Assembly (NCBI GenBank): GCA_963849485.1
Contig: CAWKIF010000020.1
Coordinates: 1 to 64,000 of the forward strand
Length of the DNA stretch: 64,000 bases
Source of the DNA: CAVTWJ01 sp963849485
GTDB lineage: Bacteria; Oederibacteriota; Muellerivitia; Muellerivitales; Muellerivitaceae
Reading direction: 5' to 3'
Shown: piece by piece, positions 25,366 through 34,107 of the stretch
Layout: the number at the start of each line of letters is the position of its first letter
Numbering within the stretch: position 1 is the stretch's first letter
Program-made: the position numbers and the translations under genes
Notes under the pieces: generated by a model
The model's database searches: none
What the model was told of the DNA's origin: nothing
What the model saw: only the letters and a program-made list of their open reading frames with translations

Positions 25366-25542
25366 GGTTTTTTCCTAGGATTTTGGACAGAATCGCTCCA
25401 CCCTCTAAAACTCGAAGGGTGGATTCAAAATATTTCAAAACCTTCTATAATCCCTAACGGAATTTCCCTCCCAAACTAAAGGCCGCAAACCGGGGAATTC
25501 TTGGGTCTTAACTATAAAAATTCATATTTTCAGGGGATAAAC

Positions 25543-26034
25543 ATGATTCCATCCTTTGCCCGAAAACTCCGTTTTCTTTTATTGTTCGCCCTTTTATCAG
25601 TTTGCCCCAGCTGTACCATCAGCCTCACCCAATATGAAAAAACGGATATCTACGGGTGCGGTTATGACGACAAAGATTTGGGAGGAGGCATTTTTGAGGC
25701 CGTCTTCGTGGCCCAGGGCCGTCCCATGAACTTCGTCAAATTCGCCTGCCTCTACCACGCGGCGGAACTTTGTTATGCCCATAGCTTCCACTATTTCAGC
25801 GTCACCAAGGTGGCCGATATGAGCACCGGCGACACGATCCGCGACGAGACCGGAAAAGGCATCACCCGGGAAAGGCCGGGGATCAAATACACCATCCAAG
25901 GCTTCAACCAGAACGGGAGCGGTAAGATCTACGACGCTTACACGATCCTGGACCGTTACAGCATCCCTGGGACCCAGATACTCCATACGGTGGCCCAGCG
26001 CAAGGCGGAAGCCTTGAACCCCAAGCCGCAATAG
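25543..26034 (+). CDS. hypothetical lipoprotein-like exported protein
   Basis: 163 residues. MIPSFARKLRFLLLFALLSV ends at a Cys (CPSC), giving a possible lipobox. The mature part contains DIYGCGYDDKDLGGG and FVKFACLYHAAELCYAHSFH. The second stretch resembles small lipoproteins with a conserved 'aA.lc...Gy.yF.v' helix-strand. GGGGATAAAC precedes the ATG at 25543. No catalytic motif. The neighbouring gene is uppP in the same direction 49 bases on. Confidence 0.6.
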   Translation: MIPSFARKLRFLLLFALLSVCPSCTISLTQYEKTDIYGCGYDDKDLGGGIFEAVFVAQGRPMNFVKFACLYHAAELCYAHSFHYFSVTKVADMSTGDTIRDETGKGITRERPGIKYTIQGFNQNGSGKIYDAYTILDRYSIPGTQILHTVAQRKAEALNPKPQ

Positions 26035-26083
26035 CCTCCTAAAATATTCGTTACCGATTTCTCGACATTTAAGGAGATTCATC

Positions 26084-26938
26084 ATGGGTGTTTTTTCTGT
26101 CCTCCTACTGGCCTGTGTTCAGGGCCTGGCGGAGCTTCTCCCGGTTTCCTCCTCGGCCCATGTCATTTTGGCCGAGAAAATGCTGGGTTTGGACCCCACC
26201 ACCCCCTCGATGACATTGTTGCTGGTGATGCTCCATACGGGAACCATGTTCGCGGTCCTGGTTTATTTTTGGAAAGACTGGCGGGACCATTATTTCCAAA
26301 CCCGGGAAAGGGCGGAGGCCTTCCTGAAACAGGTCCTTTTGGCCACGCTCACCACCCTGGTCCTGGGTTTCGTTCTGATGAAACTTATTGAAAAGGTGAT
26401 GCTCCGCTCCATTCCCGGGGCCGAGGTGGAGATGCTCTTCGGCAACCTCAAGCTGGTCGCCGCGTCGCTGGCTTCGGCGGGCATCCTGATCCTGGCCTCT
26501 TCCCAGAAAGCGCCCCCGCCCGGGGAAGGGGAAAAACTGGGTTCCCGCGAATCCCTTTGGATCGGGCTGGTGCAGGGCTTTTGCCTGCCCTTCCGGGGCC
26601 TTTCCCGGTCCGGAGCCACCATCTCCACCGGCCTGATGCTGGGATTGAACCGGAAAAAGTCCGAGGAATACAGCTTCGCTCTGGCGGTGGCCATTACCCC
26701 CTTTGCCCTGGGCAAGGAACTCTGGCGGCTTTATAAGTTCCATCTTTTTTCGGGCCCCGGTCACGACTCCATGCTTCACCTCCTGTTTCCCGGCTTCATG
26801 GGTATGGTTTTCAGTTTCGGGGCCGGGCTTCTGGCCTTACGCTGGCTTTCGAGTTGGTTGGAGAAGGGGAAGTGGAGCTATTTCGGGGTTTATTGCTTGG
26901 GGCTGGCTGCCTTGATTTGGCTCGGGGCCAACCGTTAA
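26084..26938 (+). CDS. uppP: undecaprenyl-diphosphatase
   Basis: A 284-residue integral membrane phosphatase that recycles the undecaprenyl carrier for cell-wall synthesis. The first motif GLAELLPVSSSAHVI and the second LPFRGLSRSGATISTGL carry the conserved Glu, Ser, His and Arg of the BacA/UppP family. Seven to eight membrane helices are visible. AAGGAG precedes the start by 8 bases. Length and motifs are normal. Confidence 0.93.
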   Translation: MGVFSVLLLACVQGLAELLPVSSSAHVILAEKMLGLDPTTPSMTLLLVMLHTGTMFAVLVYFWKDWRDHYFQTRERAEAFLKQVLLATLTTLVLGFVLMKLIEKVMLRSIPGAEVEMLFGNLKLVAASLASAGILILASSQKAPPPGEGEKLGSRESLWIGLVQGFCLPFRGLSRSGATISTGLMLGLNRKKSEEYSFALAVAITPFALGKELWRLYKFHLFSGPGHDSMLHLLFPGFMGMVFSFGAGLLALRWLSSWLEKGKWSYFGVYCLGLAALIWLGANR

Positions 26939-26989
26939 ATTTTCATTTCGTTTACAGTAGCGGCCATCCCCTTCTTTTAGGAGAGAACC

Positions 26990-27337
26990 TTGAAAATCAC
27001 CATTTACCAGAAACCCACCTGCTCCACCTGCCGGGAGGTCTACAAAGCCTTGAAGGAAAGCGGGGTGGATTTCGACTCGGTGAATTACTACCTGGATCCC
27101 CTCAACCAGTCCCAGATCAAGGGGCTACTCAAAAAGATGGGGATGAAAGCGGCGGATCTTTTGAGAAGAAATGAGGAAATCTACAAAACCCTGAAACTAT
27201 CCGATAAAAATTTGTCTGAGGATCCGGTTGTCGACTTGATGGTGAAATATCCCGACCTGATCCAGCGCCCGATCGTGGAAAAGGGATCGAAGGCGGTTTT
27301 GGCCCGTCCCGCCGAAAGACTCAAAGAAATACTGTAA
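26990..27337 (+). CDS. ArsC/Spx-family thioredoxin-fold protein
   Basis: 115 residues of the ArsC/Spx family. IYQKPTCSTCREVYKALKES has a CxxC at the N terminus of the first helix, and RNEEIYKTLKLSDKNLSEDP then LIQRPIVEKGSKAVLARPAE match the arsenate reductase C terminus (RPI). The TTG start follows AGGAGAG. Canonical ArsC has CxxxxxR with one reactive Cys and a second Arg; here CSTC with R at the next position resembles the YffB/ArsC-like group, so arsenate reduction is possible but unproven. Confidence 0.8.
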   Translation: MKITIYQKPTCSTCREVYKALKESGVDFDSVNYYLDPLNQSQIKGLLKKMGMKAADLLRRNEEIYKTLKLSDKNLSEDPVVDLMVKYPDLIQRPIVEKGSKAVLARPAERLKEIL

Positions 27338-27369
27338 TTATTCCTTTTGGCAATCCGTTAATAATTATT

Positions 27370-27756
27370 TCATTTCGATGGAGCGGGGTTTTCCAAAATA
27401 TCCCGAATCGTAGCCTTCAATTGGGCCATCGGAACCGGCTTTGACAGGAAGGCACGGATGTTGTAGCCCTTCAGGTGAAAATCGTCCTCCATTCCCTTGA
27501 ACGCCGAGACCACGATGATCGGAAGGTCTGGAAATTCGGCCCGCACCTTCGGCACCAATTCAAAGGCGTTCATATCAGGCATCTTGACGTCGGTCACCAG
27601 CAGGTCCACCTTCTGGTCCTCCAGGGTTCCCAGAACCTGAAGCCCATTCTCAGCCGTGAGCACGTGGTATCCCTCATCGGACAGCTCCTCTAAATACAAA
27701 AACAGGGAGGCCTTCTCGTCCTCCGCCACCAGCAGGGTGATATCACTTGGCTTCAT
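27370..27756 (-). CDS. single-domain response regulator
   Basis: A 128-residue stand-alone receiver (CheY-like). The acidic pair is in LLVAEDEKAS, the phospho-acceptor Asp in LLVTDVKMPDM, the Thr/Ser in IVVSAFKG, and the Lys in FLSKPVPM. Its ATG overlaps the 3' end of the upstream kinase by 14 bases, making it that kinase's probable partner. No output domain. Closely resembles the receiver at 39667-40059, which is paired with the paralogous kinase. Confidence 0.9.
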   Translation of the reverse strand: MKPSDITLLVAEDEKASLFLYLEELSDEGYHVLTAENGLQVLGTLEDQKVDLLVTDVKMPDMNAFELVPKVRAEFPDLPIIVVSAFKGMEDDFHLKGYNIRAFLSKPVPMAQLKATIRDILENPAPSK

Positions 27757-30577
27757 TTCCCGCCTCCTCTTCCAACGGCAGATAAAATATAAAACTACTT
27801 CCGACGCCCACCTGGCTTTCCACTCTCATTCCTCCCCCGTACGACTCGATGATCTTTTGGCAAATGCTCAGGCCCAGCCCGGACCCGGTGGTTTTGGTCA
27901 TGAGCAACGGATTGAAAAGCTTTTGGATGTTTTCCTCCGGGATGCCACGTCCGGTGTCCTTTACGGTAATGGAAGCCATTTTTTTTCGGAAGAAAGAGGG
28001 CTGGAGATGCGACATTTCCGGGGTGTCAGCCTGGACGGAGGGCGGCAAGCCTTCCTCCACCCTTGCCCGCACGGTGAGGGTGCCTCCCGATGCCATGGCG
28101 TTGATGGCATTGAACATGAGGTTCATAAGAACCTGTTTGATCTTATCCTTGTCGACAGGGATAGGTGGCAGGCTTGGATCGATATCCCGGACAATTTCGA
28201 CATTGGACGCGTCGGCTTTTTCGGCGACGATCATCAAGGAACCGTCCAGGATTTCGTTAAAGTCCACCCGTTCTTTGGCGGCGATTGGGGTTTGCGCCAC
28301 CTTCTCCTCTTCCAAAGGAAGATAGAAAATAAAATTGCTTCCGGCGCCAACCTGGCTTTCCACCCGCATGAAGCCCCCATGCGACTCGACGATCTTGTGG
28401 CAGATGCTCAAGCCCAGCCCCGTCCCGGTGGTTTTGGTCGTGAAAAAAGGGTTAAAAAGCTTGTGGATATTTTCTTTGGGGATTCCGCACCCGGTATCCC
28501 TAACGGAAATAGAAGCCATTTTTTTCTGGAAAAATATCTGTTGGACATGCGTCAGTTCCGATTTGGCCATTTGGTCAACGGGCAGCATTCCATCCTCCAC
28601 CCGTACTCGCACCGTGAGAGTGCCCCCCGTTTCCATGGCGCTGAGGGCATTAAACATGAGGTTCAAGAAAACCTGCTTGATCTTATCTTTGTCCATAGGG
28701 ATGGAGGGCAGGCCGGGGTCAATCTCCCGCACAATCTTTACCTTGGAAGCGGCGGCCTTTTCTGTAACGATGAGCAGGGCGTCGTTCAAGACTGCATTTA
28801 AATCCATATTTTCCTTGGTTGCGACCAGGGTCCGGTTATATTCCAGCACGTCGTTGATGGTGGCGCCCAAACGATTGACCTCCTCAACGATGATATTGGC
28901 GTAATTCTTCAGTTTCGGGTCCGTCAGCTTGTCCGACAGGCGCTGGGAAAAGCCCAAGATGGCGTTCATTGGGTTCTTGATCTCATGCGCCACGCCCGCC
29001 GCCATTTCCCCCAGATTGGCCAGCCGCTCGGACCTAAGGAGTTGTTGTTCCATCTGCTTAACTAGGGTGACGTCTTTCAGGGTCGCTATGACGCCCAGCG
29101 TGGCCGCCTCAGGGCTCTGCAGCAGGGTGCTCTGGAGAGAGATGTAAACGGGTTCAGGCTGTTGCTTATCCAATTCGACGTTTTCCTGGGAGAAGGACTT
29201 TCCTTCCGCCAGGGTCCGCCTCATGAGATTAGCAATGGGCTGGAAACTGGCGGGCAGTTCTTCCAACGAAGAGCCCACGACACTGCTTTCTTCCAGGCCG
29301 GTGATTCTGCTGGCGGCGACGTTGAATGTTCTTACTTTTTCATCTCCATGAGCTACCACAATACCTGTCTGAATATTTGCCAGAAGGAGGTGGTAGTAAC
29401 GGACAAGTTCCTTCAGATGCCTTTCGGACGCCAATAGCTTTTGGGTGACCATATCCGCTTGCTCGGAAATGGACTCGTTGATTTTTCCATAACGCCTGGC
29501 CATATCCTCCCGGATTCTGGAATCGGCGGCGAGAAAACCGCTGAAGGTGGCGACGATCAGGAGGAAGGGGAGCTTGAGAAGGGTGGTCGTATCGGCGATC
29601 AGCCATTGGCCGGTCATTTTGTATTGCAGAAGAAGAAAGATAAAGCAGGCGGCAACACCTACGCCCACGCTGTTTTTGACATCCTTGACCAGGGCGCAAA
29701 TGAAAATCGTCAGGAAGTACATTGTCATGAGGTCCCATTGCTTGATACCGGACAAATACAAGCCGCTCGTGACAAAAAGCGTGTCCACGGAGAAGACCAG
29801 AACCAGGAAGTTCATCTTTTCAAGCCAGGACTGATAAACAAAAAACATGCCGAGAATCGAGGCCAAAAACAGGGCCAACAGGATGATGGCGGCGGTTTCA
29901 TCGGACTTGGGGGGCGGGTTGAAAACGAGGAAAGAGGTGATGATGACCAGGGAAAGGAATCGGAGGGTCACCAGTATCCGCCGGCGCCCGTCGGCTAGGG
30001 CTTTGTTCATCTGGCCTTCGGCCTTTTCGGTTCGATCCGCCTTGGCCTGGTCCGCCGCGGCATGGGCGTTCAGGATCTCCTGATCCTGCTCCAGGACCCT
30101 TTCCTGCATATTCTTGTTATGTTGATCGAGTTCTCGTTGCAGGCGGAAAATCTTCAGGTGGGTTTCCATCCGAGCCAGAAGTTCTTCGGTCTCGAAGGGA
30201 CGGGTGATATAGTCCACCCCGCCGACGGCAAAGGCCCGGACCTTGTCGAAGGTCTCATTGTGGCCGCTGATGAACAAAACGGGGATATCGGCGAGTTGGG
30301 GGTCTTTTTTCAGCTCGGCGCAGGTCTCAAAACCATCCATGTCCGGCATGGACACGTCCATCAGGATCAGGTCGGGAGGGTGGTTCCGGGCGGATTGGAG
30401 GGCGAGGAGCCCGGTGTGGACTGGATGGACCTCGTAACCTTGCCGCTTAAGCATTTTCTCCAACAACACCAAGCTGGCCGGAAGATCATCGACGACCAGG
30501 ATGCAGGCCTTCCGGGCGGAATCCACGACTTTTCCCATGGCGGGATCGGTTAAGCCTTCCGGGGAAACGGTCGCCAT
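27743..30577 (-). CDS. membrane hybrid sensor kinase with duplicated ATPase domain
   Basis: 944 residues. Order: receiver (about 24-140, Asp in LILMDVSMPDMDG), coiled coil (140-195), a block of six or seven membrane helices (205-365), PAS (395-500), HisKA with the His in AAGVAHEIKNPMNAI (515-585), a first HATPase (620-740; N box NLMFNALSAM, G boxes DTGCGIPKEN and GTGLGLSICHK), then a second HATPase (760-935; NLMFNAINAM, DTGRGIPEEN, GSGLGLSICQK). The second ATPase part, including its leading helix, clearly copies the first but has no His-bearing helix. Partnered with the receiver at 27370. Signal sensed unknown. Confidence 0.9.
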   Translation of the reverse strand: MATVSPEGLTDPAMGKVVDSARKACILVVDDLPASLVLLEKMLKRQGYEVHPVHTGLLALQSARNHPPDLILMDVSMPDMDGFETCAELKKDPQLADIPVLFISGHNETFDKVRAFAVGGVDYITRPFETEELLARMETHLKIFRLQRELDQHNKNMQERVLEQDQEILNAHAAADQAKADRTEKAEGQMNKALADGRRRILVTLRFLSLVIITSFLVFNPPPKSDETAAIILLALFLASILGMFFVYQSWLEKMNFLVLVFSVDTLFVTSGLYLSGIKQWDLMTMYFLTIFICALVKDVKNSVGVGVAACFIFLLLQYKMTGQWLIADTTTLLKLPFLLIVATFSGFLAADSRIREDMARRYGKINESISEQADMVTQKLLASERHLKELVRYYHLLLANIQTGIVVAHGDEKVRTFNVAASRITGLEESSVVGSSLEELPASFQPIANLMRRTLAEGKSFSQENVELDKQQPEPVYISLQSTLLQSPEAATLGVIATLKDVTLVKQMEQQLLRSERLANLGEMAAGVAHEIKNPMNAILGFSQRLSDKLTDPKLKNYANIIVEEVNRLGATINDVLEYNRTLVATKENMDLNAVLNDALLIVTEKAAASKVKIVREIDPGLPSIPMDKDKIKQVFLNLMFNALSAMETGGTLTVRVRVEDGMLPVDQMAKSELTHVQQIFFQKKMASISVRDTGCGIPKENIHKLFNPFFTTKTTGTGLGLSICHKIVESHGGFMRVESQVGAGSNFIFYLPLEEEKVAQTPIAAKERVDFNEILDGSLMIVAEKADASNVEIVRDIDPSLPPIPVDKDKIKQVLMNLMFNAINAMASGGTLTVRARVEEGLPPSVQADTPEMSHLQPSFFRKKMASITVKDTGRGIPEENIQKLFNPLLMTKTTGSGLGLSICQKIIESYGGGMRVESQVGVGSSFIFYLPLEEEAGNEAK

Positions 30578-30723
30578 TTTTTTGAACGCCCTTTCATCCC
30601 ATTAATTTATCATTCAGTGACTATGCTAAGGGAAAAGGCCTAAATGTTATTAAAATTCGAGTGCCTTCCCTGGATAAAACTAGTGCCAGCCTAAAAAGCT
30701 AATAAAGTGAACCTTTAATTAAA

Positions 30724-30852
30724 GAATGTAACCTCTGAAAAACTCAAAAATTTCACCGCCAAGACGCCAAGTTCGCCAGGAAAGTCTTTAATTTTCAACG
30801 AAAACCAAAAGGCGGAAGAACATTAAAAACCCTTTTTCAGAGATTACAGAAT
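30724..30852. mobile_element. MITE-like element containing a CCAAG half repeat (copy H)
   Basis: GAATGTAACCTCTGAAAAA (30724-30742) and TTTTTCAGAGATTACAGAAT (30833-30852) are inverted termini with two mismatches around a TTCACCGCCAAGACGCCAAG half repeat. From 30752 to 30852 it is nearly identical, in reverse, to 13059-13157. No gene. It occupies most of the 305-base gap between two signalling genes; nothing else is seen there. Confidence 0.7.
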
Positions 30853-30882
30853 ACTTATCGCTTCAAAACTAATGGCCTACCG

Positions 30883-31278
30883 TTAAATCGCTTTTTCCTG
30901 GGACACCGCTTCCTTTCGAAGGATGGTCTCCAAGGCAAGTTTTAGCTGTTTCATGTCGACGGGTTTATTGAAAAAGGCCTTAACCATAGGCTCGTGACGT
31001 TCCAGGTAATCCCCGTAGGCAGAGTATCCCGAAACTACAACGATCGGGATGTTAAAATGGGTTTCGCGAACTCGGGTGATAAATCCGGTGGCGTCTCCGC
31101 CAGGAAGTTTGACATCCGTCAGGATCAAGTCCACGGGGTGTTTCTCTAAAGCCTCCAAAGCAATAATGGCATTGGGAAATGCCAGCACCAAGTGTCCTTC
31201 CTCCTCCAATACCTCTTGTAATAACAACCGCTGGTTTTTTTCATCCTCAATCACCATGATGGTTTTCAAATCTGTCAT
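30883..31278 (-). CDS. single-domain response regulator
   Basis: A 131-residue receiver: IMVIEDEKNQRL (acidic pair), LILTDVKLPGGDATG (phospho-Asp), IVVVSGYSAYG (Ser), AFFNKPVDMKQL (Lys). A purine-rich GGGGGGAT site precedes the ATG. It stands between the duplicated-ATPase kinase and the exported TPR-like gene, all on the minus strand, but with no adjacent kinase overlap, so its phospho-donor is open. No DNA-binding domain. Confidence 0.88.
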   Translation of the reverse strand: MTDLKTIMVIEDEKNQRLLLQEVLEEEGHLVLAFPNAIIALEALEKHPVDLILTDVKLPGGDATGFITRVRETHFNIPIVVVSGYSAYGDYLERHEPMVKAFFNKPVDMKQLKLALETILRKEAVSQEKAI

Positions 31279-31308
31279 ATCCCCCCCTGTTTGGCATAGG
31301 CCACTTAG

Positions 31309-32433
31309 TTATTGAATCCGGCTTAGATGAGCATTGGTCACCGTCATAGGGTGACCCAAATCAATTTGGGTTGCCCGGCTTTCCTCCACTCCCTTGCTGT
31401 CCATTTTCGCCAGCAAGATTGCTACTTTTTCCTTGATGGTCCGGGCTTGAGCCTGTTCCTTTTGTCCCAGTCGGTCCAAGGCCTTCTCATAGGAGAGCGC
31501 CGCTCGGCGCAGATCCCCCCTTTCCTCGAAAAAGGAAGCCATTTTTAAATAGGCCCCGACTCCGTTATCCCTACCATGTTCCAACCGGTCCGCAAATTGG
31601 TATTCCCCGAGGGCCTCATCCTCCCGGCCCATCGCCAGTAGTAGGTTTCCCTTGGAAGTGTGGATCGTGCTCATCAGGTCCCGCGTTAACCCGCCGGGGG
31701 CTGAACCCAAAAGACGGTCGGCAAACCGGACTCCCTCGGCTTCTTTTCCCGCGTAGAGGAACGCCGGTAAATACTCCTCTCTCGCTTCCAGCGCGCCCGG
31801 CAAAATGCCCAGGACCGGATCTTCCAGGGCCTTCCAAGCCGCCCGGACATAACTGTCAAAAAAACAGGGGAATTCAGCGTTTGCCAGCCCCATCTTTCCC
31901 TGGCGGTATTGATAGATCGAGGGGATTCCGTAGCCGAAATTATCACTCACCACCACGCTTTGTCCTTCCACTTCCAGAACCAAAGGGTTATTCCCCAAAA
32001 GCGGGTGATCTACCTCCTGAAAAGAGCCTCCGTTCCAAAGGAACGCGTGGTATTCCGAATGGATGGAGTCCGAGTAATTATTGAAAATAATGAAGGGTTT
32101 TTTCAGTGACGGATCTAGAAAAACGACTCCCGGAAACTGGCGGCCCTGGAAAAATAAATGATCGACATTGGTTTTCTCATACTTGAAAACGACGGCTTTT
32201 TCGGGGGAGATCACTTCCATTCCCCAAGTATTCCCACAACAGTAGTAAACCAGGTTGTCGGCCTTACCTCTTTGACGAAGGTCGTAAGAAGTTTGGGAGA
32301 GGATCAGGGCCTTAGCAGGGAGGATGGTTTTTAAATCACTCACTTTCAAGCTTTGATCCGCCCAGGAAAGAGAGGCGGCGAAAAATCCGACAGTAAGAAT
32401 GATAGGGCTGAGTATTTCAGAGATTTTTTTCAT
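31309..32433 (-). CDS. exported protein with C-terminal helical repeats, sigma-54 controlled
   Basis: 374 residues from the ATG at 32433, which has GGGGAGGAAA before it. The signal peptide reads MKKISEILSPIILTVGFFAA to SWADQ. The N-terminal half is beta-rich (YYCCGNTWGMEVI and FIIFNNYSDSIHSEYHAFLW). The C-terminal third has TPR-like helices (GRDNGVGAYLKMASFFEERG and LRRAALSYEKALDRLGQ). No known family. It is transcribed away from the NtrC-type regulator at 32728, and a sigma-54 promoter at 32504-32519 points at it, so it is the likely target of that regulator. Confidence 0.7.
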   Translation of the reverse strand: MKKISEILSPIILTVGFFAASLSWADQSLKVSDLKTILPAKALILSQTSYDLRQRGKADNLVYYCCGNTWGMEVISPEKAVVFKYEKTNVDHLFFQGRQFPGVVFLDPSLKKPFIIFNNYSDSIHSEYHAFLWNGGSFQEVDHPLLGNNPLVLEVEGQSVVVSDNFGYGIPSIYQYRQGKMGLANAEFPCFFDSYVRAAWKALEDPVLGILPGALEAREEYLPAFLYAGKEAEGVRFADRLLGSAPGGLTRDLMSTIHTSKGNLLLAMGREDEALGEYQFADRLEHGRDNGVGAYLKMASFFEERGDLRRAALSYEKALDRLGQKEQAQARTIKEKVAILLAKMDSKGVEESRATQIDLGHPMTVTNAHLSRIQ

Positions 32434-32503
32434 TTTCCTCCCCTTTAATACAACTTGGGTGATGGTTTTAAATGATCCCTTCCAACGTCCTGCATTGATT
32501 AAG

Positions 32504-32519
32504 AGCATGGGACGTGCCA
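32504..32519 (-). promoter_or_regulatory. sigma-54 promoter
   Basis: On the minus strand TGGCACG TCCC ATGCT matches the -24/-12 consensus (TGGCACG-N4-TTGC) in all but one core base with exact spacing. The predicted start site leaves about 60 bases before the ATG at 32433. Confidence 0.75.
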
Positions 32520-32587
32520 ATAGAAACCATTGTTTTTAAATGAAATACCGAGCTTTCTTCGGAAGGAAAAGGGTATTCCTTTTCCCG

Positions 32588-32606
32588 GCGGGTAATAATT
32601 ACCCGC
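32588..32606. promoter_or_regulatory. GGGTAA-N3-TTACCC palindrome
   Basis: GCGGGTAAT and ATTACCCGC around a central A, lying between the divergent sigma-54 promoter and the NtrC-type gene. The same half-sites with the same spacing recur at 41952-41966. Followed by TTTT, so a terminator is an alternative reading. Confidence 0.5.
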
Positions 32607-32727
32607 TTTTCAAAGAGACAATTTCAGGGCAGTTTTAGTATTTAATTAAGTCTTAAGTTTGTAGGTATAGCGATAAAATCAATGAGCAGATAACATTATT
32701 ATTAATCCACTTATTCGGACCCAAGTA

Positions 32728-34092
32728 ATGAAAATCCTCATTTTGGATGATGAAGAAGCCCTAGTTAAAATCCTTTCCAAAACACTCCAGCAAATGGGCC
32801 ATGAAGTTTTTGCCGCCCATACCGCAGCCGAAGGCATTGAAAAACACCAGATTATCCAACCGGACATGCTTTTGTTGGACATCCACCTTCCCGACCTGGA
32901 TGGCATGGAGGTCCTAGCGAAATTGAATCAAGCCTATAACGCTTGCTCGGTGGTCATTATTACCGGAGGGGGATCGGTGGATTCGGCGGTCCAGGCCATG
33001 AAACTGGGCGCTGAGGATTACCTCGAGAAACCCATTGATCCCGCCAAATTGCGGCTGGTGGTGAAACGCATCGAGGAAAAGCGGAATCTGATCACCCAAA
33101 TCGAGTCCCTCCGTAACAGCCAGTTGGAATTGTACCGGAAAGATTACCTTTTCCTTACCCATCCCGAGATGAGGAAACTGTACGATTCCATCTCCCAAGT
33201 CGCGAAACAGGACCAGGTCTCGGTCCTGATCCTGGGGGAAACCGGCACGGGAAAGGAACATGTGGCCCGGCTGATTCATTTCTACTCCCACCGCGCCTCC
33301 AAACCTTTCGTGGAGATCCACTGCGGGGCCCTGCCCGAAACCATCCTGGAATCCGAACTTTTCGGCTATGAACCGGGCGCCTTTACCGACGCCCGGAAGC
33401 AAAAGCAGGGTTTGTTTGAAACCGCCCATGGGGGAAGCCTTTTCCTGGATGAGATCGGCGAGCTCACCCCGGCCGTTCAGACGAAACTACTGAAGGTCCT
33501 CGAACAAAAAAGCTCCCGCCGGCTGGGCGGGGTGAAGGAAATTCCCTTCGACGTTCGGATCATCACCGCCACCCACCGCAACCTGGAAAAAGAAGTAGCC
33601 GAGGGAAGGTTCCGGGCCGATCTTTTCTACCGCTTGAACGTCGTGCCTCTCGAGATCCCCCCCTTGAGAAACCGCCCTGAGGATATCGTCCAGCTCGCCC
33701 AGTTTTTCCACAAGGAAGCCTGCCTGGCTTTTAATAAAAGTCTCATCCTTTTAAACGACGAGATTTTGACGGCCCTGCAAGCCTATTCCTGGCCGGGCAA
33801 CGTGAGGGAACTGAAACACGTGATGGAACGGATGGTCGTCATGACCAAAGATGGAAAGCTGACCCCCAAGGATCTGCCAAAGGAGGTCCGGGAGGCACGA
33901 TCCGTCCCAGTGCCTGGAAAAACCATCCTCAACCGGAAGGAATCTGAAATCGAAAACATCAAGAAAGCCCTCACCCTGACCAACGGCAACCGTTCGAAAG
34001 CCGCCGGGCTCCTGGGGATCACCCGCAAGACCCTGTTTAACAAGATGAACCGTTATGGGTTGGAAAAAGATAAAGACCCAGCCGGTTCATAA
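32728..34092 (+). CDS. NtrC-type sigma-54 dependent response regulator
   Basis: 454 residues: receiver (1-120; LILDDEEA, LLLDIHLPDLDG, Lys in YLEKPIDP), AAA+ activator (140-370; Walker A ILGETGTGKEHVARL, Walker B SLFLDEIGEL, arginine finger RFRADLFYRL) and a Fis-type HTH at the end (NGNRSKAAGLLGITRKTLFN). The sigma-54 contact loop reads GAFTDA rather than the usual GAFTGA. It probably drives the divergent gene at 31309-32433. No kinase is adjacent on the same strand; the PAS-rich kinase at 34108 converges with it and ends 15 bases away. Confidence 0.93.
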   Translation: MKILILDDEEALVKILSKTLQQMGHEVFAAHTAAEGIEKHQIIQPDMLLLDIHLPDLDGMEVLAKLNQAYNACSVVIITGGGSVDSAVQAMKLGAEDYLEKPIDPAKLRLVVKRIEEKRNLITQIESLRNSQLELYRKDYLFLTHPEMRKLYDSISQVAKQDQVSVLILGETGTGKEHVARLIHFYSHRASKPFVEIHCGALPETILESELFGYEPGAFTDARKQKQGLFETAHGGSLFLDEIGELTPAVQTKLLKVLEQKSSRRLGGVKEIPFDVRIITATHRNLEKEVAEGRFRADLFYRLNVVPLEIPPLRNRPEDIVQLAQFFHKEACLAFNKSLILLNDEILTALQAYSWPGNVRELKHVMERMVVMTKDGKLTPKDLPKEVREARSVPVPGKTILNRKESEIENIKKALTLTNGNRSKAAGLLGITRKTLFNKMNRYGLEKDKDPAGS

Positions 34093-34107
34093 GCGGAAGC
34101 CTAGCTC

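Noticed and set aside
27656..28801. 381-codon plus-strand frame over the kinase
   Set aside because: Antisense to clear HATPase motifs; composition His/Arg-rich and unlike protein.
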